A stretch of 64,000 nucleotides of DNA. It comes from Gordonia iterans (lineage in GTDB: Bacteria; Actinomycetota; Actinomycetes; Mycobacteriales; Mycobacteriaceae). Of this stretch, positions 36,927 to 45,476 are shown in pieces. Within the stretch, counting starts at the first letter, position 1; each line of letters starts with the position of its first letter. The notes under the pieces are model-generated. The model was not told where the DNA came from. It saw nothing but the letters and a program-made list of their open reading frames with translations, and searched no databases. Where the stretch lies: the NCBI RefSeq assembly GCF_002993285.1, contig NZ_CP027433.1:868001-932000 (forward strand). Direction: 5' to 3'. Position numbers and translations under genes: made by a program.

Positions 36927-37972
36927 GCCGCATCGGGACCGTGAGCGACGCGTCTGCATCCACCGATGAGCAGATCCGGGCGGCGGCCGCGGAGATCATG
37001 GCCGACGGGCCGAGCGCACCGATCAGCGGACGCGACCCGGTGAACCGACCGATGATCCACAACTGGGTGGAGGCCATCGGCGATGCGAATCCGATCTACG
37101 TCGACGACGAGGCCGCGCGTGCGGCCGGACATCCGGGCGTCGTCGCGCCTCCGGCCATGGCGCAGGTCTGGACGATGCGTGGATTGGGCGGAGTCCGGGC
37201 CGACGACGACCCGCTGGGCCGGGCGAGCGCGCTGTTCGACGAGGCGGGCTACACGTCGGTGGTCGCGACGAACTGTGACAGCGTCTATCACCGTTATCTC
37301 CGGCCGGGCGAGGAAGTGACCCATTCGGCGGAACTGATCGACGTGACCGGACCCAAGCAGACCGCGCTCGGCGAGGGCTGGTTCTTCACCACCCGGAACA
37401 CCTGGCGGGTGGGTGAGGAGTCGGTCGCCGAGATGGAGTTCCGGATCCTCAAGTTCCGCCCGGGATCTCGACACGCCGACTCGCCTTGCGGCTCGTCGGC
37501 TACTCGACCACCGAATGGGGCACCGCATCGAGACCGCAGCGACCTCGATCCGGCCCGTCTGATCCGCCCGTCCGTCTCCCGCGACACCGCATTCTTCTGG
37601 GAGGGCGTGGCCGCACACGAGTTGCGCGTTCAGCTCCTGCCCGACGGCACCCTCCGGCATCCGCCGATCCCGGCGACCTGGAAGCCCCGGGACAGTGACG
37701 GGAACTGTCCGCCGACCGATTTCGTGGTCGCCGCCGGAACGGGAACGGTGTACAGCTTCGTCGTCCATCACGCACCGAAGGTTCCGGGCCGGCAGCTGCC
37801 GTTCGTGGTCGCCCTGGTGGAACTGGACGAGGGTGTGCGGATGCTCGGTGAGCTGCGCGGCGCCGATCCGGAGCGGGTACGGATCGGAATGCCGGTGGAG
37901 GTCGAGTTCCTCGACTTCCCCGCGGACGACGACTCCGAAGCCTGGACGCTGTACGCATGGAGGCCACGATGA
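36923..37972 (+). CDS. chsH2: Steroid enoyl-CoA hydratase/aldolase subunit ChsH2 (MaoC-DUF35), with an in-frame insertion
   Basis: A 349-residue two-domain protein. Residues 1-178 form a MaoC-like hot-dog domain (INRPMIHNWVEAIGDANPIY-like segment, GVVAPPAMAQVW). Residues about 220-349 form a DUF35 OB-fold domain (FSFVVHHAPKVPG-like, VALVELDEGVRMLGELRG). With ChsH1 the MaoC part hydrates the C22 enoyl-CoA; the DUF35 part binds Ltp2 for retro-aldol cleavage. It is about 38 residues longer than the mycobacterial protein from memory. The extra part, near 180-215, is translated from a REP-like palindrome at 37462-37520, and sits in the interdomain linker. No zinc-ribbon cysteines are visible in the DUF35 part. 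Confidence 0.9.
   Translation: MSRIGTVSDASASTDEQIRAAAAEIMADGPSAPISGRDPVNRPMIHNWVEAIGDANPIYVDDEAARAAGHPGVVAPPAMAQVWTMRGLGGVRADDDPLGRASALFDEAGYTSVVATNCDSVYHRYLRPGEEVTHSAELIDVTGPKQTALGEGWFFTTRNTWRVGEESVAEMEFRILKFRPGSRHADSPCGSSATRPPNGAPHRDRSDLDPARLIRPSVSRDTAFFWEGVAAHELRVQLLPDGTLRHPPIPATWKPRDSDGNCPPTDFVVAAGTGTVYSFVVHHAPKVPGRQLPFVVALVELDEGVRMLGELRGADPERVRIGMPVEVEFLDFPADDDSEAWTLYAWRPR
37462..37520. repeat. REP-like palindromic element inserted inside chsH2
   Basis: GATCTCGACACGCCGACTCG leads into a hairpin (GCCGACTCGCC 37475-37485, TTGC loop, GGCTCGTCGGC 37490-37500; 9 of 11 paired), then TACTCGACCACCG. The wording closely resembles a dispersed palindromic sequence common between genes of Gordonia and related actinobacteria (from memory). 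Here it is translated in frame in the linker of ChsH2. Confidence 0.75.
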
Positions 37973-38373
37973 CCACTCGCATCTCCGTAGGAGACACCTT
38001 GCCGCCCTTGACGATCGAGGCGACGCCGACCTTCGTCGTCGCGAGCGCCCTGGCTACGCGCGACTTCCAGGACGTCCATCACGATCGCGATCTGGCGCAA
38101 GCGAAGGGTTCGAAGGACATCTTCGTCAACATCCTCACCGACACCGGGCTGGTGGAGCGGTTCGTCACCGACTGGGCCGGGCCGAGTGCGCGGATCACCT
38201 CGATCAAGCTCCGGCTCGGCGTTCCGTGGTACGCCTACGACACGCTGACCCTTACCGGTGAGGTGGTGTCGGCAGTCGAGACCACCACGGTCCAGGTCAC
38301 CGGGACCAATTCGCTTGGCAAACATGTGGTCTCGACGGTCTCGTTCACCCGGGACGGGAAGGCGGATCGATGA
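37969..38373 (+). CDS. chsH1: Steroid enoyl-CoA hydratase catalytic subunit ChsH1 (MaoC)
   Basis: A 134-residue single hot-dog MaoC protein. The catalytic Asp and His are in LATRDFQDVHHDRDLA near residues 29-38, followed by GSKDIFVNILTDTGLVERFVTDW and LRLGVPWYAYDTLTLTGEV, all close to mycobacterial ChsH1. With ChsH2 it hydrates the C17 propenoyl-CoA steroid. ATG at 37969 overlaps the chsH2 stop and has GGAGG upstream, so it is preferred over the ATG four codons earlier. It overlaps ltp2 by four bases. Confidence 0.94.
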   Translation: MTTRISVGDTLPPLTIEATPTFVVASALATRDFQDVHHDRDLAQAKGSKDIFVNILTDTGLVERFVTDWAGPSARITSIKLRLGVPWYAYDTLTLTGEVVSAVETTTVQVTGTNSLGKHVVSTVSFTRDGKADR

Positions 38374-39554
38374 GTGAGCGGACGCTGTCGCACCGGGCGG
38401 CGATCGCCGGGATCGGGGCCACCGAGTTCTCCAAGGACTCGGGGCGCAGCGAGCTGCGGCTGGCAGCCGAAGCCGTGCAGGCGGCGCTCGCCGATGCGGG
38501 CCTGACGGCGAGCGACGTCGACGGCCTGGTGACCTTCACCATGGACACCAACGCCGAGATCGCCGTCGCCCGGGCCGTGGGGATCCCGGAGCTGAAGTAC
38601 TTCTCGCGCATCCACTACGGCGGCGGCGCGGCGTGTTCGACGGTCCAGCAGGCGGCGATGGCGGTGGCCACCGGAGTGTGCGACGTCGTGGTGGCCTACC
38701 GGGCCTTCAACGAGCGTTCGGGTCTCCGGTTCGGTCAGGTGAACTCGGCGGTGGCGAATCAGGAGAATTCGTCGGGCACCGACAACGCGTTCTCCTATCC
38801 GCACGGACTCTCGACGCCGGCCGCGTTCGTCGCGATGGCGGCACAGCGTTACATGCACGAGTTCGGCGCCACGAGCGAGGATTTCGGCCGGATCGCGGTG
38901 GTCGACCGCAAGCACGCCGCTGTGAACCCGCAGGCCTTCTTCTACGGCAAACCGATCACTCTCGCCGACCATCAGGCCAGCCGCTTCATCGCTGAGCCGT
39001 TGCACCTGCTCGATTGCTGTCAGGAGTCCGACGGCGGGGTGGCGATCGTCGTCGTCTCGCCGGAACGGGCACGCCGACTGAAGCAGCGGCCCGTCTCGAT
39101 CGCAGCCGCCGCGTCGGGCAGTGGACGCGACCAGTTCATCATGACCAGCTACTACCGCGACGACCTCACCGGCCTGGAGGAGATGGGCCTGGTCGGGCGT
39201 CAGCTGTGGCAGCAGGCCGGATTGTCGACCGACGACGTCGACGTCGCCATCCTGTACGACCACTTCACCCCGTTCACACTGATGCAGTTGGAGGAGCTCG
39301 GCTTCTGCGGCCGCGGCGAGGCCAAGGACTTCGTGTCCGAGCCCGGTTCGCTGGAAGTGGGCGGCCGGCTGCCGCTGAACACGCACGGCGGGCAGCTCGG
39401 CGAGGCCTACATTCACGGGATGAACGGCATCGCCGAGGCGGTCCGGCAGTTGCGCGGCGACTCGGTGAACCAGGTGGACGGGGCATCCGTGGCACTGGTG
39501 ACCGCGGGCACCGGGGTGCCGACCTCGGGTTTGATCCTCACCGCAGAGACCTGA
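38370..39554 (+). CDS. ltp2: Steroid side-chain aldolase Ltp2 (thiolase-fold lipid transfer protein)
   Basis: A 394-residue thiolase-superfamily (SCP-x type) protein: RAAIAGIGATEFSKDSGRSE at the start, GGGAACSTVQQAAMAVATG in the middle, and NTHGGQLGEAYIHGMNGIAEAV near the C-terminus. With the DUF35 domain of ChsH2 it cleaves the hydroxylated C22 CoA ester to androstenedione-type 17-ketosteroid and propionyl-CoA, ending side-chain removal. It sits directly after chsH1, as in mycobacteria. fadD19 follows after 19 bases with its own Shine-Dalgarno sequence. Confidence 0.94.
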   Translation: MSERTLSHRAAIAGIGATEFSKDSGRSELRLAAEAVQAALADAGLTASDVDGLVTFTMDTNAEIAVARAVGIPELKYFSRIHYGGGAACSTVQQAAMAVATGVCDVVVAYRAFNERSGLRFGQVNSAVANQENSSGTDNAFSYPHGLSTPAAFVAMAAQRYMHEFGATSEDFGRIAVVDRKHAAVNPQAFFYGKPITLADHQASRFIAEPLHLLDCCQESDGGVAIVVVSPERARRLKQRPVSIAAAASGSGRDQFIMTSYYRDDLTGLEEMGLVGRQLWQQAGLSTDDVDVAILYDHFTPFTLMQLEELGFCGRGEAKDFVSEPGSLEVGGRLPLNTHGGQLGEAYIHGMNGIAEAVRQLRGDSVNQVDGASVALVTAGTGVPTSGLILTAET

Positions 39555-39573
39555 AGACATAAGGAGCAGGGAA

Positions 39574-41187
39574 ATGAAATTCAATCTGGCCGGAGTGTTC
39601 GAGACCGTCGCCGACGCGGTTCCCGATCGGGTCATGCTGACCTACGAGGGAGAGAACTTCACCTACGCCGAGATGGATGCGCAGACCAGTGCGGTCGCTC
39701 ACCTCTTCGCCGGGCACGGGATCGGCCGCGACGACAAGGTCGCCCTGTACCTGAAGAACAGCGTCGAGCACGTGACGGCGCTCCTGGGCATGCTGAAGAT
39801 CGCCGCGGTGCCGGTGAACGTGAACTACCGATACACCGAGGCCGAACTGGAGTACATCTTCTCGAACTCCGATTCGGCGGCGATCATCGTCGAGCTTCCC
39901 GAGCACCAGCGGCGGCTGGCAGCGCTGCTCGACGCCCTTCCGGAGTTGCGCAAGGTGTTCGTCATCGGCGAGGTGACCGAGGAGTTGCGGGCGGCGATTG
40001 AGGGGTCGTCGTCGGTGGAGCTCGTCGACTTCGCCGACTGGCGGCAGCAGCCGACCGAGCGCGACTTCGCCGAGCGCAACGGCGAAGAGATCTACCTGAT
40101 CTACACCGGCGGCACCACAGGCTACCCGAAGGGCGTCGTCTGGCAGCACGACGACTTCTTCCGCAAGCCGATCTCCGGCGGCAATCCGTACGGTCCGGCA
40201 CGCGAGAGCTATGAGGAACTTGCCCGCGAGGTGAAGAACTTCCCGTCGATCGCCTTCCTGATCGCGGCGCCGCTGATGCACGGCGCGGCGTCGTACTCGT
40301 TGTTCACGTTCCTCTCACTGGGCGGACGACTGATTCTGGAACGCGACTTCGACCCGGAGAAGATCGTCGGCAACATCGAGCGGGACGGCACGCAGACCAT
40401 CCTGATCGTCGGCGATGCGATGGGCATGCCGTTGGTGGAGGAGATGGAGCGGCGGGCCGGGGAAGTTGATCTGTCGACCCTGTTCATGATCGCCTCGGGC
40501 GGAGCGATCTGGAGCAAGAGCGTGCGCGATCGCTTCCACAAGATCAAGCCCGAGCTGGTGCTGCGCGACAACTTCGGTGCCTCCGAATCCGGCAACGACG
40601 GCGAGATCATGATGGACGAGAACGGCAACATGAAGGTGCCGCCGACCGACCGGATGATGGTGGTGGACGAGAGGTTCCACCGCATCACCACCCCGAACGA
40701 GGTCGGATACATCGCGCGCGTCGGCAACATCCCGCAGGGCTACTACAAGGATCCGGAGAAGACGGCGCGCACCTTCCCGACCATGGAGGACGGGACGCGG
40801 ATCTCCGTCCTCGGCGATATGGGATACGTCGACGAGGAGGGCAACATCGTGTTCCTCGGCCGCGGCAGCCAGTGCATCAACACCGGCGGCGAGAAGGTGT
40901 ACGCCGAGGAGGTGGAGGCCGCACTCCACGGGCACCCGGCCGTCGCCGACGCCCTCGTCGTGCCGATCGACGACCCGAAGTACGGCCAGCGGGTGGCTGC
41001 GGTGGTGCAGGTCGCCGAGGGGGCCGTCGAACCGACGCTCGACGAACTGCAGGAATTCTGCCGAGGGACGCTCGCCGGCTACAAGGTGCCGCGCACCATC
41101 GTGGTGGTCGACGAGGTGCGACGCACCCCCGCAGGCAAGGCCGACTACCGGTGGGCCAAGAACGCCGCGGGTTCGGTCAGCGCGTAA
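39574..41187 (+). CDS. fadD19: Steroid side-chain acyl-CoA synthetase (FadD19 type)
   Basis: A 537-residue AMP-forming acyl-CoA synthetase. The P-loop motif IYLIYTGGTTGYPKGVVW is near residues 172-189, the adenine-binding GASESGNDGE near 334, LGDMGYVDEEGNIVFLGRG near 413-431, and the C-terminal AGYKVPRTIVVVDEVRRTPAGKADYRW carries the catalytic Lys. It resembles FadD19, which activates C24-branched and C27 sterol acids to CoA esters; FadD17 is the alternative. In M. tuberculosis fadD19 is not in the igr operon, so its place after ltp2 is a local arrangement. RBS AAGGAGCAGG precedes the ATG. Confidence 0.82.
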   Translation: MKFNLAGVFETVADAVPDRVMLTYEGENFTYAEMDAQTSAVAHLFAGHGIGRDDKVALYLKNSVEHVTALLGMLKIAAVPVNVNYRYTEAELEYIFSNSDSAAIIVELPEHQRRLAALLDALPELRKVFVIGEVTEELRAAIEGSSSVELVDFADWRQQPTERDFAERNGEEIYLIYTGGTTGYPKGVVWQHDDFFRKPISGGNPYGPARESYEELAREVKNFPSIAFLIAAPLMHGAASYSLFTFLSLGGRLILERDFDPEKIVGNIERDGTQTILIVGDAMGMPLVEEMERRAGEVDLSTLFMIASGGAIWSKSVRDRFHKIKPELVLRDNFGASESGNDGEIMMDENGNMKVPPTDRMMVVDERFHRITTPNEVGYIARVGNIPQGYYKDPEKTARTFPTMEDGTRISVLGDMGYVDEEGNIVFLGRGSQCINTGGEKVYAEEVEAALHGHPAVADALVVPIDDPKYGQRVAAVVQVAEGAVEPTLDELQEFCRGTLAGYKVPRTIVVVDEVRRTPAGKADYRWAKNAAGSVSA

Positions 41188-41208
41188 GCCGGGGACCGGT
41201 CGCGTCCG

Positions 41209-41838
41209 CTACGACGGAGCCGGGTCGACGGTCAGCCCGCCGAGCGCATCGAGCACTGCGGCGCGAGTGCGCTCCGCGGTGCGCTGGTGGAGGCTCAGCG
41301 CCTCCCAGTGCGCGCCGAGGTCGTCGTTCCGCTCCTCGGCGAGCACGGTGCCCATCCGCTCCAGGAGGGCTTGGTACCCGCGCCGATGCCACTGGTCGAC
41401 GACGGCCTGTGCCAGGGCCGGCAGGTCCGCGTCGGTGGGCAGCGGCCACGGGCCCGCGGGGTTCGGCGAGGCGATCTCCATCAGGAGGTTGCGGAACGGG
41501 GCGGTGGCTCTCGGATCGGTGAAGTGTCGTGCGAGATCGGCGGGCGCGAGCGGTGCGGCGGCGTCGACGGACTCGACGACGAGGCGGAACACCTCGCCGT
41601 GCCCGGGCAGATAGAAAAGCGGTGCGTGCGCCGCGAGCCGGCCGTCGCCGACCAGCGCGCGGACGATGCTCGTCGTCAGTTCGCCGGGCGCCCACACGAG
41701 GGCGGTGAGGAATTCGCGTTCGACGGCGACGGTCGCACCGATCTCGTCGAGGGAGACCGGAATGCCGAAGTCGGCGACGTCGTCGTGCGAGGCGACGGTC
41801 TCCAGTTCGGGGCGGTCGCTCTGATCGGGGTGTGTCAC
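41209..41838 (-). CDS. Protein of unknown function (209 aa)
   Basis: A 209-residue protein that I do not recognise. The central helical region (IGATVAVEREFLTALVWAPG, ARALVGDGRLAAHAPLFYLPGHGEVFRLVVESVD-like, broken here) loosely resembles the N-terminal domain of DnaB helicases, but there is no ATPase domain. The start is GTG at 41838. The gene is convergent with fadD19 (21-base gap) and divergent from the HNH gene, so it has no clear partner. Codon use looks normal for the region. Confidence 0.6.
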   Translation of the reverse strand: MTHPDQSDRPELETVASHDDVADFGIPVSLDEIGATVAVEREFLTALVWAPGELTTSIVRALVGDGRLAAHAPLFYLPGHGEVFRLVVESVDAAAPLAPADLARHFTDPRATAPFRNLLMEIASPNPAGPWPLPTDADLPALAQAVVDQWHRRGYQALLERMGTVLAEERNDDLGAHWEALSLHQRTAERTRAAVLDALGGLTVDPAPS

Positions 41839-41991
41839 GCGCGGTGCCGTTCGCCTGGTGTGTGCTGACCACCTCGACGATACGTCGACCGCGCCCGGTG
41901 ATCCGGTCTTCTCCCCGATCAGATGGGGTGCCGGCAGGTAGGCATCCCGGGAGCGCGTTTCTGTCCTACCCCTGAGGCATACTGTTCTCGA

Positions 41992-42007
41992 TCGAACATA
42001 CGAGCGA
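41992..42007. promoter_or_regulatory. SOS (LexA)-like box upstream of the 13E12-type HNH gene
   Basis: TCGAACATACGAGCGA matches the actinobacterial LexA operator TCGAAC-N4-GTTCGA in the full left half and in four of six right-half positions. It is 17 bases upstream of the ATG. Several 13E12-family genes in M. tuberculosis belong to the LexA regulon. Confidence 0.55.
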
Positions 42008-42023
42008 TTCGGGGGTGTTGGGG

Positions 42024-43583
42024 ATGAGTGGGGGGACGACGGCGTGGCCGGCGATGGATTTGTCGGCGGTGGGGATCGGGCCGGTCTCGGAGGGGTTGGC
42101 GGAGCCGGATCAGATGAACGCTTTTCTGCGGGTGGTGTGTGATACGCGGGCGGGGGAGTCGTATCTGATGTGGCGCCGGTATATGGCGATCGCGGAGATG
42201 GTGGATCTGGCGGTGGGTTGGGCTGCTGATGCGGACGCCGATCGTGAGGCGCATCGTGTGTTGGAGCCGCGGACGATGGTGGCGGCGCGTGTGCAGGTCG
42301 GGTTGTCGGTCGGTAGCGGGGGCGCGCAGGCGATGGTCGATCGGGCTGAGGCGGCGCGTGATCGTATTCCGCACTGCGGTGAGCTGTTGCGGGACGGGGT
42401 GGTGTCGGTGCAGACCTTCAGTTTGTTGGTGTTCGAGACTGCGGCGGTGACTGATCGGGAGTTGCTGGCGTTGATCGACCTGACGCTCGCGCAGGCGTTG
42501 CGGGAGCTGGGGGCGGTGTCGAACTCTCGTGCGCAGAAGACGGCGCGGTCGGTGGTGCGGCGGATCGATCCCGAGGGTGCGCGGCGGGACCGTGAACAGG
42601 CCAGGGCCGCTGAGCGTGTGCAGTCGTTTCCGGTCGGTGGGGACATGGCGACGATCGCGATCACCGGTTCGTGTGAGGACGTCGCGCAGGCCGAGGCCGG
42701 GGTCGAGGCTACTGCGGCGGGGGTGTGCGAGAACGATCCGCGGAGCGTGGCGGCCCGGCGCAGTGCGGCGGCGTTGGCGCGGTTGAAAGGGGTGGCGTTC
42801 ACGTGTGCGTGCGGTGCCGATGATTGCGCCGCGCGCCTGAGTCAGGAGGAGATCGACGCGCGGTGTGCGCGTCTGGTGGTGCATGTGGTGTGTCCCGGTT
42901 CGACTTTGGAGGGCGGGGATGAACCGGGGGTGCTCGACGGCTACGGCGCCATCGACGCCGGCTTGGTGCGCGACATCGTCGCGCGTGAGGACGTCGCGGT
43001 CCGCACGCTCGATCTGGCCGAGCTGAGTAAGGCCACCGCGCGGGCCGCGGATCGGTATCGGCCGACCGCGGCGTGTGAGGTGGCGGTGCGTACGTTGTTC
43101 GGTCAGTGCACCTGGCCGGGGTGTAGTCGGCAGGCGTGGCGGTGCGATCTGGATCATGTGTGTGAATACAATCATGCCGATCCGGCGGCGGGTGGGGCGA
43201 CGTGTTTCTGCAACCTCAATCCGAAGTGCGAGTTCCATCATCTGATCAAGACTTTCGGTGAGGGGTGGCTCGATGATCAGGTGATCGATGCGCACGGAGT
43301 GATCTGGACCGAGGTGAGTACCCCGGAGGGGTTCACCGTGCGTAGTCAGGCCCTCAACACGTGGCTGCTGCCCGATCTGGGGCTGATCCCGTGCACGCAC
43401 GGCGAGCCGCTGGTGCCCGGTGTGCCCGTCGCGGGTGAGGAACCGATGCGCACGAGCACCCGGCTCGAGGCCAAACACGCCTACCGGATGCGGTTGCGTG
43501 CCGAGCATCGTCGGGCCGCCCAGAGCAGTTCGGTGAACATCATCGCGCCGATGTTCGACGACGACACCCCACCCCCGTACTGA
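42024..43583 (+). CDS. HNH endonuclease-domain protein, DUF222/13E12 repeat family
   Basis: A 519-residue protein of the actinobacterial 13E12/DUF222 family. The N-terminal DUF222 part (about 30-330) is helical. The C-terminal HNH nuclease domain reads CTWPGCSRQAWRCDLDHVCE, then PAAGGATCFCNLNPKCEFHH near 368-410, with the Asp-His and Asn-His pairs and four Cys for zinc. The family is multicopy in actinobacteria, and its natural role is unknown; DNA repair or element-linked functions are suspected. Codon use is unusual for the window, with many GTG/TGT/GAT/CGT codons ending in T or G. An SOS-like box is upstream. Confidence 0.88.
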   Translation: MSGGTTAWPAMDLSAVGIGPVSEGLAEPDQMNAFLRVVCDTRAGESYLMWRRYMAIAEMVDLAVGWAADADADREAHRVLEPRTMVAARVQVGLSVGSGGAQAMVDRAEAARDRIPHCGELLRDGVVSVQTFSLLVFETAAVTDRELLALIDLTLAQALRELGAVSNSRAQKTARSVVRRIDPEGARRDREQARAAERVQSFPVGGDMATIAITGSCEDVAQAEAGVEATAAGVCENDPRSVAARRSAAALARLKGVAFTCACGADDCAARLSQEEIDARCARLVVHVVCPGSTLEGGDEPGVLDGYGAIDAGLVRDIVAREDVAVRTLDLAELSKATARAADRYRPTAACEVAVRTLFGQCTWPGCSRQAWRCDLDHVCEYNHADPAAGGATCFCNLNPKCEFHHLIKTFGEGWLDDQVIDAHGVIWTEVSTPEGFTVRSQALNTWLLPDLGLIPCTHGEPLVPGVPVAGEEPMRTSTRLEAKHAYRMRLRAEHRRAAQSSSVNIIAPMFDDDTPPPY

Positions 43584-43596
43584 GCGCGGCTGCTGG

Positions 43597-44229
43597 TCAG
43601 ACCTGGCCGTAGCGGGTGGCCCAGTCGATCAGCGGGGTCACCCGGCGCCAGTCCGCGCGGATCTTGTCGGCGAGGGCGGGGGTGTGGATCACGCCGTCGA
43701 AGCCGTAGTCGCGCATCGCGGTGATCGACTTGTACCGGAGCAGGTCGATCCGGGGGTGGTCCCTGGCCCAACCGCGGGGCGCGGTCTTGAGGCGGTCGCC
43801 GCCGATCTCCCAGCCTTCCTCGGTGAGCCGGTCGAGGATCTTCGCCAACTCGGCACCGTGCTTGGGGTGGTCGATCGCGGTGCGGATCGCGGCGAGTCGG
43901 TCGGCGGTCGCGTCGTAGAATCCGCCGCCGACGCGGAAGCCGGGCGCGGCGATCTCGACGTAGTAGCCGGTCGCCGGTGCGGACGCCACGAAGGCCCCCT
44001 GATGCGTCTTGTACGGGGTCTTGTCCTTGCTGAACCGGACGTCGCGGTGTGGCCGGAAGATCTTGGCGGGACCGAACTCGTCGGCGAGCACCTCGGTGAG
44101 CGCGACCATGGGGGCGCGCACCGCCGACGCGTAGACACCCTTGTTCGCCTCCCAGAAGACCTTCGAGTTGTCGACCTCCAGATCGTCGTAGAAGTCGAAC
44201 GCGGCCTCGCTGAACCCGTCGAATGTCAT
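43597..44229 (-). CDS. DUF2461 family protein
   Basis: A 210-residue DUF2461 (TIGR02453) protein: FSEAAFDFYDDLEVDNSKVF, then WEANKGVYASAVRAPMVALT, RPHRDVRFSKDKTPYKTHQG and the GYYVEIAAPGFRVGGGFYD segment. The family is widespread and has no established biochemical role. It is a single-gene unit, convergent with the HNH gene (13-base gap). Confidence 0.9.
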   Translation of the reverse strand: MTFDGFSEAAFDFYDDLEVDNSKVFWEANKGVYASAVRAPMVALTEVLADEFGPAKIFRPHRDVRFSKDKTPYKTHQGAFVASAPATGYYVEIAAPGFRVGGGFYDATADRLAAIRTAIDHPKHGAELAKILDRLTEEGWEIGGDRLKTAPRGWARDHPRIDLLRYKSITAMRDYGFDGVIHTPALADKIRADWRRVTPLIDWATRYGQV

Positions 44230-44253
44230 GGCTCCGACACTAGTGCCGCAAAG

Positions 44254-44757
44254 CTATGAGTGAACCGCCCGTGCGTCCCGGACCTCCCGCTCGAACGCGG
44301 CGGTGAGCACCGAGGCGGGCTCGGCGTCGGCTCGGACGAGTGCGACGTGTGCCCCGGCCACGGCCAGCAGGACGCAGCGGAGACCCTCGGACTCAGTCTC
44401 GGGCACCCAGGTCCTCGGAACGATCGTCGCCCAGCGTCCGGTCCGGACGAGCGCGATCAGTCCGGCGATGGAATCGGTCTCGATCCGGGGATCGAGCTGG
44501 ACGTCGTGCGCGGCGACGGTTTCGTCGAGCAGATCCCGTCCGCGCATGCCGCGCTGCAACAGGCACAGCGGCAGCCCGGCGATCGTCGGCCACGACGGGA
44601 CGGGGTCGTCGCCGAGCAGCCCTAGCACCCCGACCAGCGCCAGCTTCTCGTCGTACAGAGGCGTGACGACGGTGCCGGAGGTGTCCAGGCCGCGCGGATA
44701 GATCAGGCCGGCGTCGAGCTGGAATCGGCGGATCCGCTCGAGCTGGCGGAACTGCAT
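44254..44757 (-). pseudogene. LysR-type regulator remnant lacking the DNA-binding domain
   Basis: A 167-residue frame that is only the effector-binding domain of a LysR regulator (FQLDAGLIYPRGLDTSGTVV, RGRDLLDETVAAHDVQLDPR, GLIALVRTGRWATIVPRTWV). The winged helix-turn-helix (about the first 60 residues) and part of the linker are missing. The first six residues MQFRQL look like a normal LysR N-terminus joined directly to the mid-protein segment ERIRRFQLDAG, so an in-frame internal deletion of about 120-140 codons is likely. A dominant-negative or ligand-sink function cannot be excluded. Confidence 0.75.
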
Positions 44758-44779
44758 GCCTTCATCTCTACCACTGACG

Positions 44780-44794
44780 ATAGGCGAGACCTAT
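44780..44794. promoter_or_regulatory. LysR-type operator (T-N11-A palindrome)
   Basis: ATAGGCGAGACCTAT is a perfect inverted repeat (ATAGG-N5-CCTAT) of the LysR type, 22 bases upstream of the truncated lysR start. It suggests that the ancestral divergent promoter has been kept although both flanking genes are damaged. Confidence 0.6.
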
Positions 44795-44852
44795 TGGTTG
44801 GTCGGAGAGCCGTCTTGGACGCCGAACACGTGGGCTTGCGACGGCGTTCGCG

Positions 44853-45476
44853 GTGGCCGCCTCCTTGCTCGCCGATCGCTGGCGGCTGCGACCGGCGGGA
44901 CCCTTCTTCAGCATCTTCGCGCTCGGGGCCACCGCGCTGGTTCCCGCGGAGTCGGCCCGCCCGGCCGCCGGCGTCGCGCTGTCGCTGGGCTTCGCCAACC
45001 CGAACTGGGCGATTGCCGCAGCTGCGGTCCCCCTCGCCGCAATCGACTCCGGCCGTGTGGAGCGCTGGGAGCTGCGCGCGGCCCTGAGTCGCGCGGGACA
45101 CCGTGTGGCGGGCACGTACGCGGGCCTGGTGCTCACAGCGGCGCTGCTGTCGCTCGGACTGTCGCCGTCGCTGACCGCGTTGGCGATGATGGCCCTGCTG
45201 TTCCCTACCGAACTCTTCATGACCCGCAACTACGCGGTCGCGATCGGCTTCTTCACCCCGCTGATCATGCTGATGACGGAGCTCGGCACGCCGACGGGGC
45301 CGGTGGAACTGCTCGTGGCACGCGGGCTGGACACGCTGATCGGCGTGGCCGCGGGGCTGGCGGCCGCGCTGCTCGTGCGGGGCCGTGCCTACGGCTGGCT
45401 GACCGGCTCCGGATCGGGCTCGTCGTCGGAATCGCGAGCTCCGGGGCTGTCGACGAAGTCGTCGTCGAGCACCTGA
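44853..45476 (+). pseudogene. FUSC-family aromatic-acid exporter remnant (N-terminus missing)
   Basis: A frame of 207 residues with several membrane helices (GPFFSIFALGATALVPAE, AGVALSLGFANPNWAIAAAA, YAGLVLTAALLSLGL, YAVAIGFFTPLIMLMTELG) that match the C-terminal membrane half of FUSC/YccS-type exporters. Whole family members are usually 350 residues or more. No good start codon or ribosome-binding site is present; the frame is open back to 44784. The last about 25 residues (Gly/Ser-rich) are read antisense through the end of the next MFS gene. It is probably a deletion remnant next to the broken lysR. Confidence 0.65.

Noticed and set aside
41177..41872. Second minus-strand frame overlapping the unknown gene at 41209
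   Set aside because: It is Arg-rich throughout, as expected for an out-of-frame reading of GC-rich DNA; the frame at 41209-41838 has balanced composition.
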